From contig JANUBW010000016.1 of assembly GCA_024809215.1 (NCBI GenBank), positions 1 to 64,000 of the forward strand: a stretch of 64,000 nucleotides of DNA, read 5' to 3'. The first letter of the stretch is position 1. Every line of letters starts with the position of its first letter. Positions 47,201 through 56,986 of the stretch are shown piece by piece. Below the pieces are notes generated by a model. That model was not told where the DNA came from, did no database searches, and saw only the letters and a list, made by a program, of their open reading frames with translations. Source of the stretch: Niastella sp. OAS944. Lineage in GTDB: Bacteria; Bacteroidota; Bacteroidia; Chitinophagales; Chitinophagaceae. The translations under genes and the position numbers were made by a program.

Positions 47201-49900
47201 TTTGGTTATGAGCTGGGGTACGATAAAACAGCCAATACCACCGGTCGCAACTTTGATAGCGCCTATTACAATGGTAACATAGCCGGTATGTTATGGAAAA
47301 GTTCCGGCGATGGCATACAGCGGAAGTATGACTATGCTTATGATGCCGTGAACCGGTTGCTGAGAGCCGATTTTGAACAACACAACACGGATGGCAGTTG
47401 GAACAACAGCGAAGTGAATTTTGATGTAAAGATAGGCGATGGCATAAATGCATCCACCGCATACGACGCCAATGGCAATATATTACGCATGCAGCAGTGG
47501 GCACCGAAAATCACCGGCAGCGCACAAACAGACGACCTGCGATACACTTATTACGAGAATAACAATAAACTGAAGAATGTAGTTGACTTATTCAATGACG
47601 AGCAAACAAAGCTCGGCGATTTCAGAACTTCTGCCTTTCACCCACAGAAGAATGAGAAGCAGAACTACACCACTAATCCAAACGGTACAGACATCAATGC
47701 CATTACAGACTACACATATGATGGCAATGGTAATTTGCTGAAAGACCTGAATAAGAATATCGGCAGCGCCGGGGTTAATGGAATTACGTATAACCATATG
47801 AATCTGCCGGCAGTGGTTAATGTGCATAATTCCGATGGTATTAAAGGAACAGTCACTTACGCATATGACGCTGCAGGCAATAAGTTGAAAAAAGTGGTGA
47901 GCGATCAAAGTGTAACGGGTAAAATCATTACTACCACTACTACTTACGTGAACGGCCTTGTTTATGAAAGCCGAACAACCAGTCCTGCCAATGCACCTAA
48001 CGACGATTACAGCAGCCGTTTGCTGTTCATCAATCACCAGGAAGGGCGTTTCAGGTTTTTACCAGCGATTGGTAATGCGCCTGCACGTTTTGAAACAGAC
48101 TATTTTATCAAAGATTATCTCGGTAATATTCGTGTAATGCTAACAGAGCAACAGCAACAGGATATTTACCCGGCCGCTACGCTGGAAGGAAGCATGGCCA
48201 CCGGCGGTACACCCAATGCCATCTATGAAGAACAGAAGTATTATACAATAGATCCTGCCAATGTGGTTAACAAGTCCGAAGCAACAGGCATCACCGATTA
48301 CATCAATAAGAACGGCGGCGTAACAGCTACCGATGCGCCGGTAAACAACAACCCGGCCAGCAACACAACAGCAGTAAGTCAGCAACTGTATAAATTACAG
48401 GCAACAGGCAATACGGGTGTTACAGGATTAGGCATAACGCTAAAGGTTATGAGTGGTGATTACATTGACATTTACGGTAAGTCGTACTATTTCCAGAACA
48501 ATGCCGGTGAAACCAATTATCCCATACCGGTGCTGGATGTGCTGGCCGGCTTGCTGGGAGCACCCTCCGGCGCCATTGCAGGGAAAAATGTTACGGCCGC
48601 TGGTTTAAACGGCGTTCCGTCAATAGCCAATGCTGTTGATAATTTCCTAACGCAGCCCAGCCGTGGCGCAGGCACCCAGCCCAAAGCCTATATCAACTGG
48701 ATTTTACTGGATGAGAACTTCCATTTTGTAAAAGGCAGTTTCAGCCGCGTGGGTAATGCCAACAGCGTAAAGAGCCATTACGAAGCAGATGCATCACTTC
48801 GTAACATCGAAATTACCCAAAATGGGTACCTTTATGTATTTGTTAGTAATGAAAGTCCGGTGCGGGTATACTTCGACAATCTGCAGGTGATCCATAGCAG
48901 AGGCGCGGTGCTGGAAGAAAGCCACTATTATCCGTTTGGATTAACAATGGCGGGCATAAGTTCGAGGGCTCTATTGTCAGGAAGTCCTGAAAACAGGTAC
49001 AAGTACAACGGCAAGGAAGAGCAAAGTAAAGAGTTTACGGATGGTAGTGGGCTGGAATGGTTAGATTATGGGGCAAGGATGTATGATGCACAGATTGGCA
49101 GGTGGCATGTGATTGATCCGTTGGCTGATCAAATGCGAAGACATTCGCCATATAATTATGCATTTGATAATCCCATAAGGTTTATTGACCCGGATGGAAT
49201 GAAGCCACTGGGAGATTATTATGGCATAGATGGTACCTGGCTTTTTAGCGATGGCAAAAAAGATGATAAAGCTTATTTAATTTTACTCGTACTTATAGAA
49301 CTGGACATTAAGAATTCGGAGCTTATTGATATGGCGGCCATTGCGTATGGAGAATCTTCAGGTGATAAAGATGAGACGTTTGCATTCGCAAATGTTATTA
49401 AGAACAATATGGATGCTGAAAATAAAACAGAAACGCAAGCTACAAAGGGTCATTTTTCTTATGCAAAATCCAATAAGGACACCAGGTACACGATGCTGAA
49501 AAATGCTACTCCTGCTTCCAGAAATAACTCCAGCGGCATGAAAGATGCAATGGCTGGTGCAATTAATGCAATGGTATCCTGGGGCAAGGATTATTCGAAT
49601 GGTGCAAAAGGATGGGATGGTGTTGACGTTTTACAGGGTTCTCCCAATAAAGCGCAGGCTAATGGTCACAATCCTCCTGCAAATCATTATCGTCAAACAA
49701 ATGGTGGAATTGTTGACCCTAATAATTTAGCTCCCACATTTTACAATAATGCAAAAGAATATATCGGGCAGAAATTTGGCGTAGGGGGTAGGGAATATAA
49801 TGCCGTACTGCCGCTGATGCTAAATGTAACCGTACCAAACAAAACACCGTATGTTATTTTGTCAACTTATGGGGGCACCGTATTTTATGATCATAGATAA
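44285..49900 (+). CDS. Rhs core protein with DUF6443-like region and a wall-hydrolase-like toxic tip
   Basis: 1871 residues from ATG 44285 (ATG 44222 overlaps the previous gene and would lengthen the signal peptide). The hydrophobic leader ends near CLAGD. Residues 60-390 are Ig-like; 394-458 is DUF6443-like ([17 protein letters not shown]); YD repeats follow. The RHS core hallmark runs 1546-1639: [37 protein letters not shown] and [11 protein letters not shown]. The variable tip (1640-1871) contains [20 protein letters not shown], then NVIKNNMD, similar to the YGEARGE...N region of SleB-like cell-wall hydrolases, with Glu as likely catalyst. From the end of the core the DNA becomes more AT-rich, as is usual for exchanged Rhs tips. 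The next gene encodes a lipoprotein, a likely immunity partner. Toxin chemistry is inferred. Confidence 0.85.
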   Translation: MLAHQYITKVVCMWMLCMLTTGSFCLAGDRDPQAVYTITGPLTCPLNEVRPYTSSAPLTDGAFWEVANGTIIYSNANQAYVQWHTRPSGALRIRNANGSVNNTITVTVAIANTFSPVNPLYQLVTSNTRPGVITPTRIPTTACTFKWAQSRDGVNYTTIFGATGRTYQPLQSTISTFYKREEICDGVIAGVYSQVSAVIVTNLPLVAGTLTPASQEIASGTSPSQLTLQGVTGGTGTRSYTWQYSTDQTSWTAINHTDTAKYTPPVLNSTTWYRVMVKTPTETGYSAKALVTVDPPVIPGSISPSSSSISVGATIGTFTGSLPSGGICSSYTYQWQQSGDNETFNDIAGATDQNYTPGSIYATTFFRRKVTCNKTVAYTGTARVIVNVSATSNMNYIRIREFTRPVYGAEQAEALVRPISVKQTVDYMDGLGRMVQTVKRQVTQSHKDLVVPFTYDVLGRKERSYMPYVSVDTTGAFKPNALNEQQNFNAILYPNEQYYYSKTQFESSPLSRVIKTMAPGFNWAGSNRGTEQQYAFNTDEDSVKRWDVTDVNNNWGTYTFKGAYTAAELFKTITIDEAGKQTVEFKDKSGNLVLKKVQLSATPATAAHTGWLCTYYLYDYANKLRVTVQPRGVELLSQNGWNLHALNNKVLDEQCFRYEYDFRELLIRKKEPSKGEVWMVYDKLKRLIMTQDAQQRANGKWMISLYDVFSRPVETGLFTNSSDGFIHNANARNNTVYPFAPGSVRSDYELLIQTGYDTYATLPAASGLNATMDRSADSLLDKNYNKAPLYPQELTPVTRLLDLKTWTKTKVLGAGPDTYLYSVNIYDKKQRLIQVKTRNVTGGEDIVTNQYTWSGQPIVSIQKQTNADAGNPQTHAIVSRMEYDEMGRLLTVKKSIHSIVNGVVVDKQEAPIVKNEYNTLGQLKTKYIGSKKDRTGNVSGEPLESLVYDYHVRGWQKGMNRDYLSGTETKKYFGYELGYDKTANTTGRNFDSAYYNGNIAGMLWKSSGDGIQRKYDYAYDAVNRLLRADFEQHNTDGSWNNSEVNFDVKIGDGINASTAYDANGNILRMQQWAPKITGSAQTDDLRYTYYENNNKLKNVVDLFNDEQTKLGDFRTSAFHPQKNEKQNYTTNPNGTDINAITDYTYDGNGNLLKDLNKNIGSAGVNGITYNHMNLPAVVNVHNSDGIKGTVTYAYDAAGNKLKKVVSDQSVTGKIITTTTTYVNGLVYESRTTSPANAPNDDYSSRLLFINHQEGRFRFLPAIGNAPARFETDYFIKDYLGNIRVMLTEQQQQDIYPAATLEGSMATGGTPNAIYEEQKYYTIDPANVVNKSEATGITDYINKNGGVTATDAPVNNNPASNTTAVSQQLYKLQATGNTGVTGLGITLKVMSGDYIDIYGKSYYFQNNAGETNYPIPVLDVLAGLLGAPSGAIAGKNVTAAGLNGVPSIANAVDNFLTQPSRGAGTQPKAYINWILLDENFHFVKGSFSRVGNANSVKSHYEADASLRNIEITQNGYLYVFVSNESPVRVYFDNLQVIHSRGAVLEESHYYPFGLTMAGISSRALLSGSPENRYKYNGKEEQSKEFTDGSGLEWLDYGARMYDAQIGRWHVIDPLADQMRRHSPYNYAFDNPIRFIDPDGMKPLGDYYGIDGTWLFSDGKKDDKAYLILLVLIELDIKNSELIDMAAIAYGESSGDKDETFAFANVIKNNMDAENKTETQATKGHFSYAKSNKDTRYTMLKNATPASRNNSSGMKDAMAGAINAMVSWGKDYSNGAKGWDGVDVLQGSPNKAQANGHNPPANHYRQTNGGIVDPNNLAPTFYNNAKEYIGQKFGVGGREYNAVLPLMLNVTVPNKTPYVILSTYGGTVFYDHR

Positions 49901-49908
49901 TAAGGTAT

Positions 49909-50763
49909 ATGCTTATAAATAAACTTGTGTGTATTATATTGATCCTGGTAAGCGCTTGTACGGCACCTTCTTCCGGTCAAAAGAAAAAAGATGAAGTTGT
50001 TAAGAAATACCTGATCTCCTTTAAGAAAGGCAAGTCGATCGATACAAGTTTGCAGGCTGAATATTATTATTCAAATGGCAAATTGCATAAAGCAGTTGAT
50101 TATTTTAGAAATAGAGTTTTGAAAACGAGTGTATATGTAGAAGACTCCGCAGGCACTGGAAAGATTTTTCTAAAATCAGATAGTGTTTTTTATGTAGTAA
50201 GAAGCGAGCTCAAGGAATCAGAATATTTTAACACCAGGTTGATAGGAGAGCGCTTTTTTGATGGTAAAGGAAACATTATAAAGCAGATAAATTACGATGG
50301 AAGTACAGGCACGGTAGCAGTTATGAGTGAATATGTTTATTCCTATAATAGCATGGGAAAAAAGGATACCGAAGTTTATTTATGGAATAAAGATACTGTC
50401 AGCGCTGTCAGGTTTATTTATAAGGATTCTTTATTGGTCGGGAAGTATTTCCTCAAAAATAAATGCTGTGAAAGAGGCCAGCCGATCCCTGCCGATAAAA
50501 TTATGTATGAGTATGATAAAAATGGGAATTTATCAAAGGAGATGTTGATTGTCGACAGGACGATTAAGCGCGCCTATAAAAATGAAAATAATGGCTACTA
50601 TAATGAAGTTTCTATTACGACTTATTTGTACGATAATTTAAACAGGCTTGTTGAAACAAAAGTATATACTCCTGGCTTTAGCGATGATCCGAAATCGATA
50701 GTTAGCGAGTTTTTTGATTCGCCCTCAACTTTACAAGAAACCTATTTGTATAAGTATTATTAG
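49909..50763 (+). CDS. Lipoprotein next to the Rhs tip, candidate immunity protein
   Basis: 284 residues, starting 8 bp after the Rhs stop codon. The leader LVCIILILVSAC is a lipoprotein signal with Cys17 as lipidation site, so the protein acts in the periplasm or outer membrane. The body contains YD-like motifs (YYYSNGKLHKAVDYF, YSYNSMGKKDTEVY, YEYDKNGNLSKEM, YLYDNLNRLVETKVY), as in Rhs shells and in DUF-type MORN/YD lipoproteins. Position and predicted location fit an immunity protein against a wall-degrading toxin. An alternative is a structural accessory of the Rhs shell. A terminator follows. Confidence 0.72.
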   Translation: MLINKLVCIILILVSACTAPSSGQKKKDEVVKKYLISFKKGKSIDTSLQAEYYYSNGKLHKAVDYFRNRVLKTSVYVEDSAGTGKIFLKSDSVFYVVRSELKESEYFNTRLIGERFFDGKGNIIKQINYDGSTGTVAVMSEYVYSYNSMGKKDTEVYLWNKDTVSAVRFIYKDSLLVGKYFLKNKCCERGQPIPADKIMYEYDKNGNLSKEMLIVDRTIKRAYKNENNGYYNEVSITTYLYDNLNRLVETKVYTPGFSDDPKSIVSEFFDSPSTLQETYLYKYY

Positions 50764-50771
50764 CAAACAAT

Positions 50772-50802
50772 AAGCTGTCTCAAAAGTAATTTGAGGCAGC
50801 TT
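50772..50802 (+). terminator. Terminator of the Rhs operon
   Basis: A 13-bp stem (50772-50784 with 50790-50802, one G-T pair) across AGTAA starts 8 bp after the stop codon and is followed by ATTTCATT. Confidence 0.85.
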
Positions 50803-50813
50803 ATTTCATTATA

Positions 50814-51053
50814 GACCGGCATTTTACAGCTGTCGGTCACAAAAAGATCGACTCTTTTATCCGGGATCTCCAACAGAAAAATCCTGCTGCGCGTTTCACT
50901 CATCAGAAAGCCATCGATGCACACACCAACCTGGGCCGCCTGTTCTGGCAATTCGGTACGGCAGATAAACCGGATATGGTTACCGGAATGGACTTGTTCG
51001 TACTCGACAATAACCTGGTAAAGAAGCTGTATGTTTTTGTAAATGATAAATGA
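50814..51053 (+). pseudogene. 5'-truncated SnoaL/NTF2-like gene
   Basis: An 80-codon stretch without a start codon reads RHFTAVGHKKIDSFIRDLQ, then FTHQKAIDAHTNLGRLFWQF, then MVTGMDLFVLDNNLVKKLYV and ends VNDK with TGA at 51051. This is the C-terminal two thirds of a SnoaL-like fold. The upstream frame hits a stop at 50787 within the Rhs terminator. The front of the gene was therefore lost, perhaps when the Rhs tip or immunity gene was inserted. Confidence 0.78.
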
Positions 51054-51063
51054 TATTAAAAGA

Positions 51064-51092
51064 GATCGCCGGAGTTTCCAACTCCGGCGATC
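51064..51092. terminator. Terminator hairpin after the SnoaL remnant
   Basis: GATCGCCGGAGTT (51064-51076) pairs perfectly with AACTCCGGCGATC (51080-51092). It follows the remnant's stop by 10 bp and may serve both directions, since the gene ending at 51227 comes from the other side. Confidence 0.75.
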
Positions 51093-51226
51093 AATTCATA
51101 CTATTTAAAAAACGCCAAGCTGCTCAAACAAGAAAATTGATATAAGGCAAAAATTAAATTGACATAGATCAACTACATAAAGCGTTGATCAAAAGAACGG
51201 GGAGGCTAAGGTTAGTCTTAAAAAGA

Positions 51227-52945
51227 CTAATTCTCAATTTTATTAAACTGTATATTTTCTCCCAATACAGTCAATGAAACAATTTCATTTGACGTATTTC
51301 TCGAAAATTGAATAAATCCAAAATTGTCATCTCTTACTTGCGAGAGAACAATTTCGTTTAAACGCGGGTGCACAATCACTAATTTTTTATCCTTTATTAC
51401 CAAAGGCAAAGCCGCATTTAATTCATCAGAATAGTAAATGCCTTTATATTGTGTGAGGTCGGCTGTTATATCTGCTTTCTTTTCCAGTCTCGTAATCACT
51501 TCATTTACGTCAGGCAGTGCTTTAATACGCGATTTCTCCACAGGAACATTTAAAAACATATCTCTTACTTTATAGAATCGTTGATACGTGGCATCATTGT
51601 TATCATTACTCAGGTAAATAATAGACAATTTTTCATCCGGAAACCTAGCTATAGCCGTTCGGTAGCCAATCACCAATCCTAAATGTTCAATTCTTTTAAA
51701 GCCGTGAAATTCTCCAATTTCGTTACCAAATGCATATTTTGTCTTGGAACCATCATTTAAACTACCTGTCGTTATCAACAAAGCTTCCATGTTTTTTGTA
51801 ATTAGATGCTTAGTGTCAAAACTATTCACCCATTTCACCAGATCATCAATAGAAGTACATAAACCTGCAGAGCCGGTTGCCGCATAATTATTTGGGCGTT
51901 GTACAAAACCTTCCTTTCCAGGTTTATAGCATAACACCTTATGCCTATATACATAGCCAGGGTCTTCTTTAAAAAAAGTTGCATTCATGCCGAGAGGTTT
52001 GAAAATATTTTCCCTGGTCCATGAAAAAAATGATTGTTTGGTAACCCTGGCAACTATTTCTACAAGAAGATTATAGTTAGTATTAGAATAATTGAATCGT
52101 TCACCTGGTTTAAATTTCAAATGCTTTTGAGCTGCTGCAAATCGTACCGCCATAGGAAGGGTAATATTATCTTCCGGTGAAAAGCCTGTAACTTCTAATA
52201 CATCTGTACTACGAATTCCTGAAGTATGATAGACCAGATTTGCTATTGTGATTTTATTGCCATAGTCTGGCATTTCAGGCAGATATTTCCTGATATCATC
52301 ATCCATCGAAATTATTTTTTTATCAACCAGCATGGCAATGGCGAAAGCAGTGAATTGCTTAGAGCAGGATGCTATTTCAAAAACAGAAGAATTGGTGAGT
52401 GGAATATTTTCCTCTACATTGGCAAGCCCTTTTGCCAGTTTCAAAACGATTTCATTGTTTTTCACTACTACCATTGCTGCTCCCGGTGCTTTTTTTTCAT
52501 ACCAACTATCAAATAGTTGTTGTGCTTTTTGCGCAATGCTTCCGCCTGATTTTTCTACTCTGTCTAGCGTTATCTCATACTGTCCTGAAAGAGGTTTATT
52601 AAAATTCCAAATGACTTTTAATTTATAGTCACCAGTCATTTTTGCATTTATGGTGACTACTTCATTTTGTCCAATGCCGTTTTCATCTACAATTTGTTGT
52701 AAACTATCCAGGGGATCACAAACCAAAATGTTCAGTCCGACATTTTTTTGATAAACGCGGATACTGGCGAATTGTCCTTTGGACAACTTAATTTTATAAA
52801 TATCTTGTTTGTATGGATTGATATCCGATTCAATTGTTTTTCTTAAAGAAAGAATTATGGCCGGCGAAATTTTTACTTCTTTTTGAGCGAAGCAATTCAC
52901 CCAGGAAAGCAGAAGGAAAGGTATTAGAAAACAGTTTCTTTTCAT
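51227..52945 (-). CDS. Secreted serine beta-lactamase-family hydrolase
   Basis: 572 residues. The signal peptide MKRNCFLIPFLLLSWVNCFA precedes QKEV. Residues 25-130 are a beta-rich domain of unknown role; 140-480 form a class C beta-lactamase/D-aminopeptidase-like domain with SCSK (Ser193, Lys196) as the SxxK motif in FEIASCSKQFTA, YSN (286-288) as the YxN motif, and HLG in FKRIEHLGLVIGYR as the third motif. The C-terminal 90 residues resemble the lipocalin-like tail of such hydrolases. Family members act in the periplasm as esterases, peptidases or penicillin-binding proteins. Beta-lactam hydrolysis is not implied. Confidence 0.9.
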   Translation of the reverse strand: MKRNCFLIPFLLLSWVNCFAQKEVKISPAIILSLRKTIESDINPYKQDIYKIKLSKGQFASIRVYQKNVGLNILVCDPLDSLQQIVDENGIGQNEVVTINAKMTGDYKLKVIWNFNKPLSGQYEITLDRVEKSGGSIAQKAQQLFDSWYEKKAPGAAMVVVKNNEIVLKLAKGLANVEENIPLTNSSVFEIASCSKQFTAFAIAMLVDKKIISMDDDIRKYLPEMPDYGNKITIANLVYHTSGIRSTDVLEVTGFSPEDNITLPMAVRFAAAQKHLKFKPGERFNYSNTNYNLLVEIVARVTKQSFFSWTRENIFKPLGMNATFFKEDPGYVYRHKVLCYKPGKEGFVQRPNNYAATGSAGLCTSIDDLVKWVNSFDTKHLITKNMEALLITTGSLNDGSKTKYAFGNEIGEFHGFKRIEHLGLVIGYRTAIARFPDEKLSIIYLSNDNNDATYQRFYKVRDMFLNVPVEKSRIKALPDVNEVITRLEKKADITADLTQYKGIYYSDELNAALPLVIKDKKLVIVHPRLNEIVLSQVRDDNFGFIQFSRNTSNEIVSLTVLGENIQFNKIEN

Positions 52946-53303
52946 TACAAATGATTATGGTCTCTTTTTCTATAATAAAGATGCCATTTTTTATTTTTTT
53001 TGAAAATCAACTAACTAAATAAATGAGTTGAAAATGAAAGTGCGGTTTTGATACAGAATTGTCCGGTTTTATTACAGTATAGACGAACGGAAATCCATTA
53101 TGAAATTTTAATCGGGCCTCAACACCATCTGGCGCCCTAACGAAATCAAACGGCTGGTTAACTCCCTACCGTTTTTTTAGTTTAAGAATCGTCCTGCGCT
53201 TTACCCTTAACACGCTAAAAAAGCAAAATCATTAAGTTAAAACGGTAACATTTATCCAGAAACCGCTACAAACGGTAATCGCCATTCAAAAACGAACCTG
53301 CTT
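52946..53303. other. Gene-free spacer
   Basis: About 360 bp of AT-rich DNA between the divergent serine hydrolase and CPBP protease genes. No hairpin, repeat or clear promoter consensus could be supported. Confidence 0.55.
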
Positions 53304-54092
53304 ATGAAAAATGCTGTTATAAGAAGTTTGCTTTTCTGGACCTTATTTACTTCCTTATTATTTGGATTAAGTTTGCTGACCGCGTTGGCGCCACCCGACT
53401 GGTCGCAGTTGTTGCAGGCTTTAATGGGTACATTGGCCGGATTCTTTCTTATCTGGCTCTTTCTAAAGAATGAAAAAAGGACATTTTCGGATATAGGTTT
53501 GGTATGGGATAGATATATCATTGTAAGGTTTCTTTTGGGCCTCTTGGCCGGCGCGGCGATTTTTGCAGTGATTCTGTTAGTGCTGGTAAATTGCACCGGT
53601 CTGGAGCTTAAAAGAAGCGCCAATGAGGTTACAATGCAAACATTGCTTGACGCGCTACTGATCATTATTCCGTTCGCATTCATGGAAGAACTGGTCTTCC
53701 GGTCTTATACGTTTTTGAAGCTGGAAAAAACTTATGGGCTCTTATGGACACAGATCATAGTCGCCATTGCCTTTGCACTGTATCATGTTGTAAGTGGATG
53801 GAGCTGGCAGGTTGCCTTTTTAGGACCTGGTTCGTGGGGGTTTGTATTTGGACTGGCAGCTTTTTGGTCGCGCGGAATTGCATTGCCAACCGGCCTTCAT
53901 GCAGCTTTGAATTTTCTGCAGGTACTGGCAGGAATGAAAGCAGGCAAAGCGTCCCTTTGGACCCTGCATCTGAAACAGAATACACCCGATGCCAATGTAT
54001 TGACTAACCGTGTGGGCATAGAGATACAAATTACGATATTGATCGTTGGTTTAATAGTTACATACCTGGTTGCTCGAAAGAAAAAAACATAA
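53304..54092 (+). CDS. CPBP family intramembrane metalloprotease
   Basis: 262 residues with about seven membrane helices. The conserved motifs are EELVFR (Glu128, Glu129, Arg133), FALYH (His161) and HAALN (His199, Asn203), the metal-binding and catalytic set of the CaaX-processing/bacteriocin-immunity (CPBP/Abi) family. The enzyme would cleave proteins or peptides within the membrane; in bacteria some members give protection against bacteriocins. It stands alone on its strand. Its own substrate cannot be told. Confidence 0.9.
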   Translation: MKNAVIRSLLFWTLFTSLLFGLSLLTALAPPDWSQLLQALMGTLAGFFLIWLFLKNEKRTFSDIGLVWDRYIIVRFLLGLLAGAAIFAVILLVLVNCTGLELKRSANEVTMQTLLDALLIIIPFAFMEELVFRSYTFLKLEKTYGLLWTQIIVAIAFALYHVVSGWSWQVAFLGPGSWGFVFGLAAFWSRGIALPTGLHAALNFLQVLAGMKAGKASLWTLHLKQNTPDANVLTNRVGIEIQITILIVGLIVTYLVARKKKT

Positions 54093-54129
54093 AAGCTAGT
54101 TACAATAACTCCGGTCTACGACTTTGTTA

Positions 54130-54465
54130 TTACTCTAAATGTACCTCCCATGTTCTACCCTGGTCATCTTCAATGGTGGCATTTCCATCTTCATCCAGGG
54201 CTGTAGGGGAAATATGATCGCCATCCAGCCATCCGCCTTTGGGGAATTCGATCTGGATCACTTCACAATCCTGAACTTCCACGTCGAGATCATATGTTGC
54301 GTTATGTCCGGTTTCAGGATTATAATAGTCAACCGTAGCGGAATGTGTACCATCATCATATGAACAGTCCGATGCTTTTTCTTCCTCGGTCTCATCATTG
54401 ACAGGGTCGTAACTGCAATTGGCATAGAAGAGACTAATAAAGAGAAATAAAGTGGCAATCTTCAT
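54130..54465 (-). CDS. Small acidic lipoprotein
   Basis: 111 residues from ATG 54465, chosen because MKIATLFLFISLFYANC gives a normal lipoprotein signal with Cys17; the frame from 54495 adds ten unrelated residues. The mature part is very acidic (DETEEEKASD), has Cys in CSYDDG and VQDCEV, and an immunoglobulin-like strand pattern ending TWEVHLE. I do not recognise the family. It is 19 bp from the gene ending at 54485 on the same strand, so the two probably form a unit. Confidence 0.72.
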   Translation of the reverse strand: MKIATLFLFISLFYANCSYDPVNDETEEEKASDCSYDDGTHSATVDYYNPETGHNATYDLDVEVQDCEVIQIEFPKGGWLDGDHISPTALDEDGNATIEDDQGRTWEVHLE

Positions 54466-54484
54466 TATTCGAAATATAGTGGTG

Positions 54485-54964
54485 TTAAAGATCACAAGAT
54501 CCTATAATATATTCTCCGCGCGTTGTTTCTCCTGGTCTTTTAGCTGAGTAAGAAACCATTACCGTTAGGTCCATTCCTTTAAAAAATGTTACCTCGCATT
54601 TTTCAGTGCCGCCACCGGTTACATTTCGATCCAGGGAATAAACTTCCGTAACGCTATTAGACCTTTGCAGGTCTTTTTTGAAATATTCATTGTCACTCAG
54701 TAAAGGATAAGCTGCCCATACTAATTCCCCGGTGGTTGTTTTATATATTTCTATATCAAAACTTCTTTTTCCGAATTTTACTTTAGCATAGTATGTATGA
54801 TCTTTCCCTTCCAAATCGCCATGCCTGATCTTATTAACCTGGATAAGGTTCATTTTTGTCAATTTGAACGTAGCGGTCAGGTCGTCTTCCAACCTCATAA
54901 CATCCTGTGAAAAAGTAGTTTGACTACCGATAAAAATGCAGAGTAAAAGTAAAATTGATTTCAT
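54485..54964 (-). CDS. Small exported protein of unknown function
   Basis: 159 residues from ATG 54964 (MKSILLLLCIFIGSQTTFSQ is a signal peptide); the upstream ATG at 55003 gives a poor leader. The body shows alternating strands (YYAKVKFGKRSFDIEIYKTT, VTFFKGMDLTVMVSYSAKR) and two Cys (KCEV, GSCDL), consistent with a small beta-barrel or Ig-like periplasmic protein. No family is recognised. It is first of a two-gene unit with the lipoprotein at 54130-54465. Confidence 0.7.
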   Translation of the reverse strand: MKSILLLLCIFIGSQTTFSQDVMRLEDDLTATFKLTKMNLIQVNKIRHGDLEGKDHTYYAKVKFGKRSFDIEIYKTTTGELVWAAYPLLSDNEYFKKDLQRSNSVTEVYSLDRNVTGGGTEKCEVTFFKGMDLTVMVSYSAKRPGETTRGEYIIGSCDL

Positions 54965-55123
54965 ATGGACGAATTGTATTTGCCTACAAATAAATACATT
55001 CACCGGTAGACAACGGTGTCATTTACCTGTTTTGCGGACAAAATAAGTAAAAAGCTCTATCGCAATAACCAATGCCTTGTATGGGTATTCTTGCGCAAAC
55101 GGATCAAAAATAATTCAAATTAA

Positions 55124-55230
55124 AAAACCCTTCAAATCCAACCATCTGAAGGGTTCATTTTTAATGTCGGGCCGGCTGAACAAATGTCTAACCCGTTAAT
55201 AACGGATTTAAGGACATTAGGCAGTTTATA
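55124..55230 (+). repeat. Dispersed hairpin element, copy A
   Basis: AACCCTTCA pairs with TGAAGGGTT around AATCCAACCATC, followed by a T-rich stretch and the tail GTCGG...TCTAACC.GTTA.TAA.CGATTTAA. Copy B at 57353-57459 has the same loop and tail but a stem with compensating base changes. No plus-strand gene ends just before copy A, so it is not an ordinary terminator in this position. In the reverse direction a run TTTTTT follows the stem. Confidence 0.65.
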
Positions 55231-55350
55231 AGCCTAAATGGGGGATATATGTAGAAAAAAATCATAACAACTGACAATATAATCTCACATTCTTTCCAAT
55301 CCCTGTGTCACCCTCATGGCTTATATCTGGTTCATTAATTTTCAATGGAT

Positions 55351-55358
55351 TATATTTG
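55351..55358 (+). promoter_or_regulatory. -7 element TATATTTG overlapping the start of the AAA-ATPase-like gene
   Basis: Exact TAnnTTTG match, with TCTG (55326-55329) 21 bp upstream as a weak -33 box. Transcription would start at about 55362-55365, practically at ATG 55363. This suggests a leaderless mRNA and rules out the upstream ATG at 55345. Confidence 0.45.
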
Positions 55359-55362
55359 CAAT

Positions 55363-56901
55363 ATGACAAGGAAATATCCCATTGGCTTACAATCATTTCG
55401 AGAAATACGGGAAGGTGGATTCGTATATGTCGATAAAACGGAAATAATTCACCAAATGGTGAATTATGGGAAGTATTATTTCCTGAGTCGTCCTCGTCGT
55501 TTTGGGAAAAGCCTATTACTGGACACTATAGCCGAGCTATTCAGTGGTAGTGAAGAACTTTTTAGAGGATTATGGATTCACGATAAATGGGATTGGGAAA
55601 ATAATAATCCGGTTATTAGAATTTCCTTTTCAAATATTGGCACAGGTACAATTGGATTACAAAGTGCTATCGAAGGAGCATTACAAGAAAACGCTCGTCG
55701 TTTACAAGTTGAGCTAAGGGATAGCGCTTACGATCAGTTATTTAAAGAATTAATTGGCAAAGCAGCTCAAAAAGGCAAGGTAGCAATCCTGATTGACGAA
55801 TATGATAAACCCATAATCGATTACCTGGATGATATTCCCAGGGCCACAGAAAGCCGCGCTATTTTAAAGAATTTATTTTCTATATTGAAAGATGCAGATA
55901 AACACATTCGGCTTTTAATTCTTACTGGTGTAAGCAGGTTCTCTAAAGTGAGTATTTTCTCTGATCTTAACAATTTAGAAGATATTACCTTAAGCAAGCA
56001 TTTCAATAATATAGCAGGAATTACTCAGCAGGAATTGGAATCAAATTTTGCAGGGGAGCTGGAAACGTTACCCCGGGTACTAGGCATAGAGAAGATTCAA
56101 TTGTTGGAAAACATCAGGAACTGGTACAATGGTTATAGTTGGGATGGAAAGGAAACGGTGTACAACCCATTCTCGTTGCTTTCTTTCATGAAAGAAGAAG
56201 CATTTAGAAATTTTTGGTTTGCTACCGGATCTCCGTCTTTTCTGGTGAACCTCCTTAAGAAAAAAAGAGAATATGATTTCGAAAACGTCCGTGAATCTGA
56301 TATATCATTAGGTAGTTTTCAAATCGAGAATCCGGTTTCCGGACCTTTGTTATTTCAAACGGGTTATCTTACAATCAAAAGCTATAACCCCGATACACAA
56401 TTGTATACGCTGGATTATCCCAACCGGGAGGTAAAGGTGAGTCTGCTGGATAATTTGCTCAGCGCTTACCGGGAAGTGTTTCCCGGCACCTCAATTTCAG
56501 TCACTGCCGATCTCAGGGCCGCGTTTGAACAAGGCGATACACCCCGCATCATCAACGAATTAAATGCCGTAATTGGAAGCATCCCCTATGATCTATGGCG
56601 CGCGGATACAGAATCTATTTTTCATATTATTACACTTCTAACGTTTAAAAATGTTGGTATAGATATCTCCGCAGAAGTACATAGCAGCAAAGGCCGTGCT
56701 GACATTATCGTAAAAACAAAGCGATTCATCTATGCACTGGAATTGAAACTGAACGCTTCAGCCAGGGAGGCACTGGATCAAATCATTGAAAAAGCGTATT
56801 TGCAACCACATATTGGAGATGAGCGGAAAAAACTGGCTATAGGCATTGAATTTTCTTCTGCACAAAGGAACATTGCCGATTACTGCGTCAAAGAAATATA
56901 A
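55363..56901 (+). CDS. AAA-ATPase-like protein with C-terminal PD-(D/E)XK nuclease domain
   Basis: 512 residues from ATG 55363, which fits the family start (KYPIGLQSFREIREGGFVYVDK). SRPRRFGKS (42-50) is Walker A and ILIDEYDKP (Asp145, Glu146) Walker B of the AAA-ATPase_like family; LILTGVSRFSK is the sensor region. Residues about 290-340 link to the C-terminal PDDEXK_9 domain, with Asp near 446 (GRADII) and ELK near 460 (YALELKLN). These genes occur in many copies in Bacteroidota genomes and behave like selfish elements or phage-defence-type ATPase-nucleases; the true role is unknown. It lies between two related hairpin repeats. Confidence 0.92.
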   Translation: MTRKYPIGLQSFREIREGGFVYVDKTEIIHQMVNYGKYYFLSRPRRFGKSLLLDTIAELFSGSEELFRGLWIHDKWDWENNNPVIRISFSNIGTGTIGLQSAIEGALQENARRLQVELRDSAYDQLFKELIGKAAQKGKVAILIDEYDKPIIDYLDDIPRATESRAILKNLFSILKDADKHIRLLILTGVSRFSKVSIFSDLNNLEDITLSKHFNNIAGITQQELESNFAGELETLPRVLGIEKIQLLENIRNWYNGYSWDGKETVYNPFSLLSFMKEEAFRNFWFATGSPSFLVNLLKKKREYDFENVRESDISLGSFQIENPVSGPLLFQTGYLTIKSYNPDTQLYTLDYPNREVKVSLLDNLLSAYREVFPGTSISVTADLRAAFEQGDTPRIINELNAVIGSIPYDLWRADTESIFHIITLLTFKNVGIDISAEVHSSKGRADIIVKTKRFIYALELKLNASAREALDQIIEKAYLQPHIGDERKKLAIGIEFSSAQRNIADYCVKEI

Positions 56902-56986
56902 CTGCTCCATAAAAAATATACTATTCAATTTATTTCATTTAAATGTGCTGTGGATAACTCACTTTTCACTGTAATGGTTGCCCTGC

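Noticed and set aside
42252-48385. Minus-strand frames within the Rhs genes
   Set aside because: Low-complexity shadows; the plus frames carry all YD and RHS motifs.
53252-53683. Minus frame of 143 codons over the CPBP protease start
   Set aside because: The plus frame has the EExxxR, FxxxH and HxxxN motifs; the minus frame has no recognisable domain.
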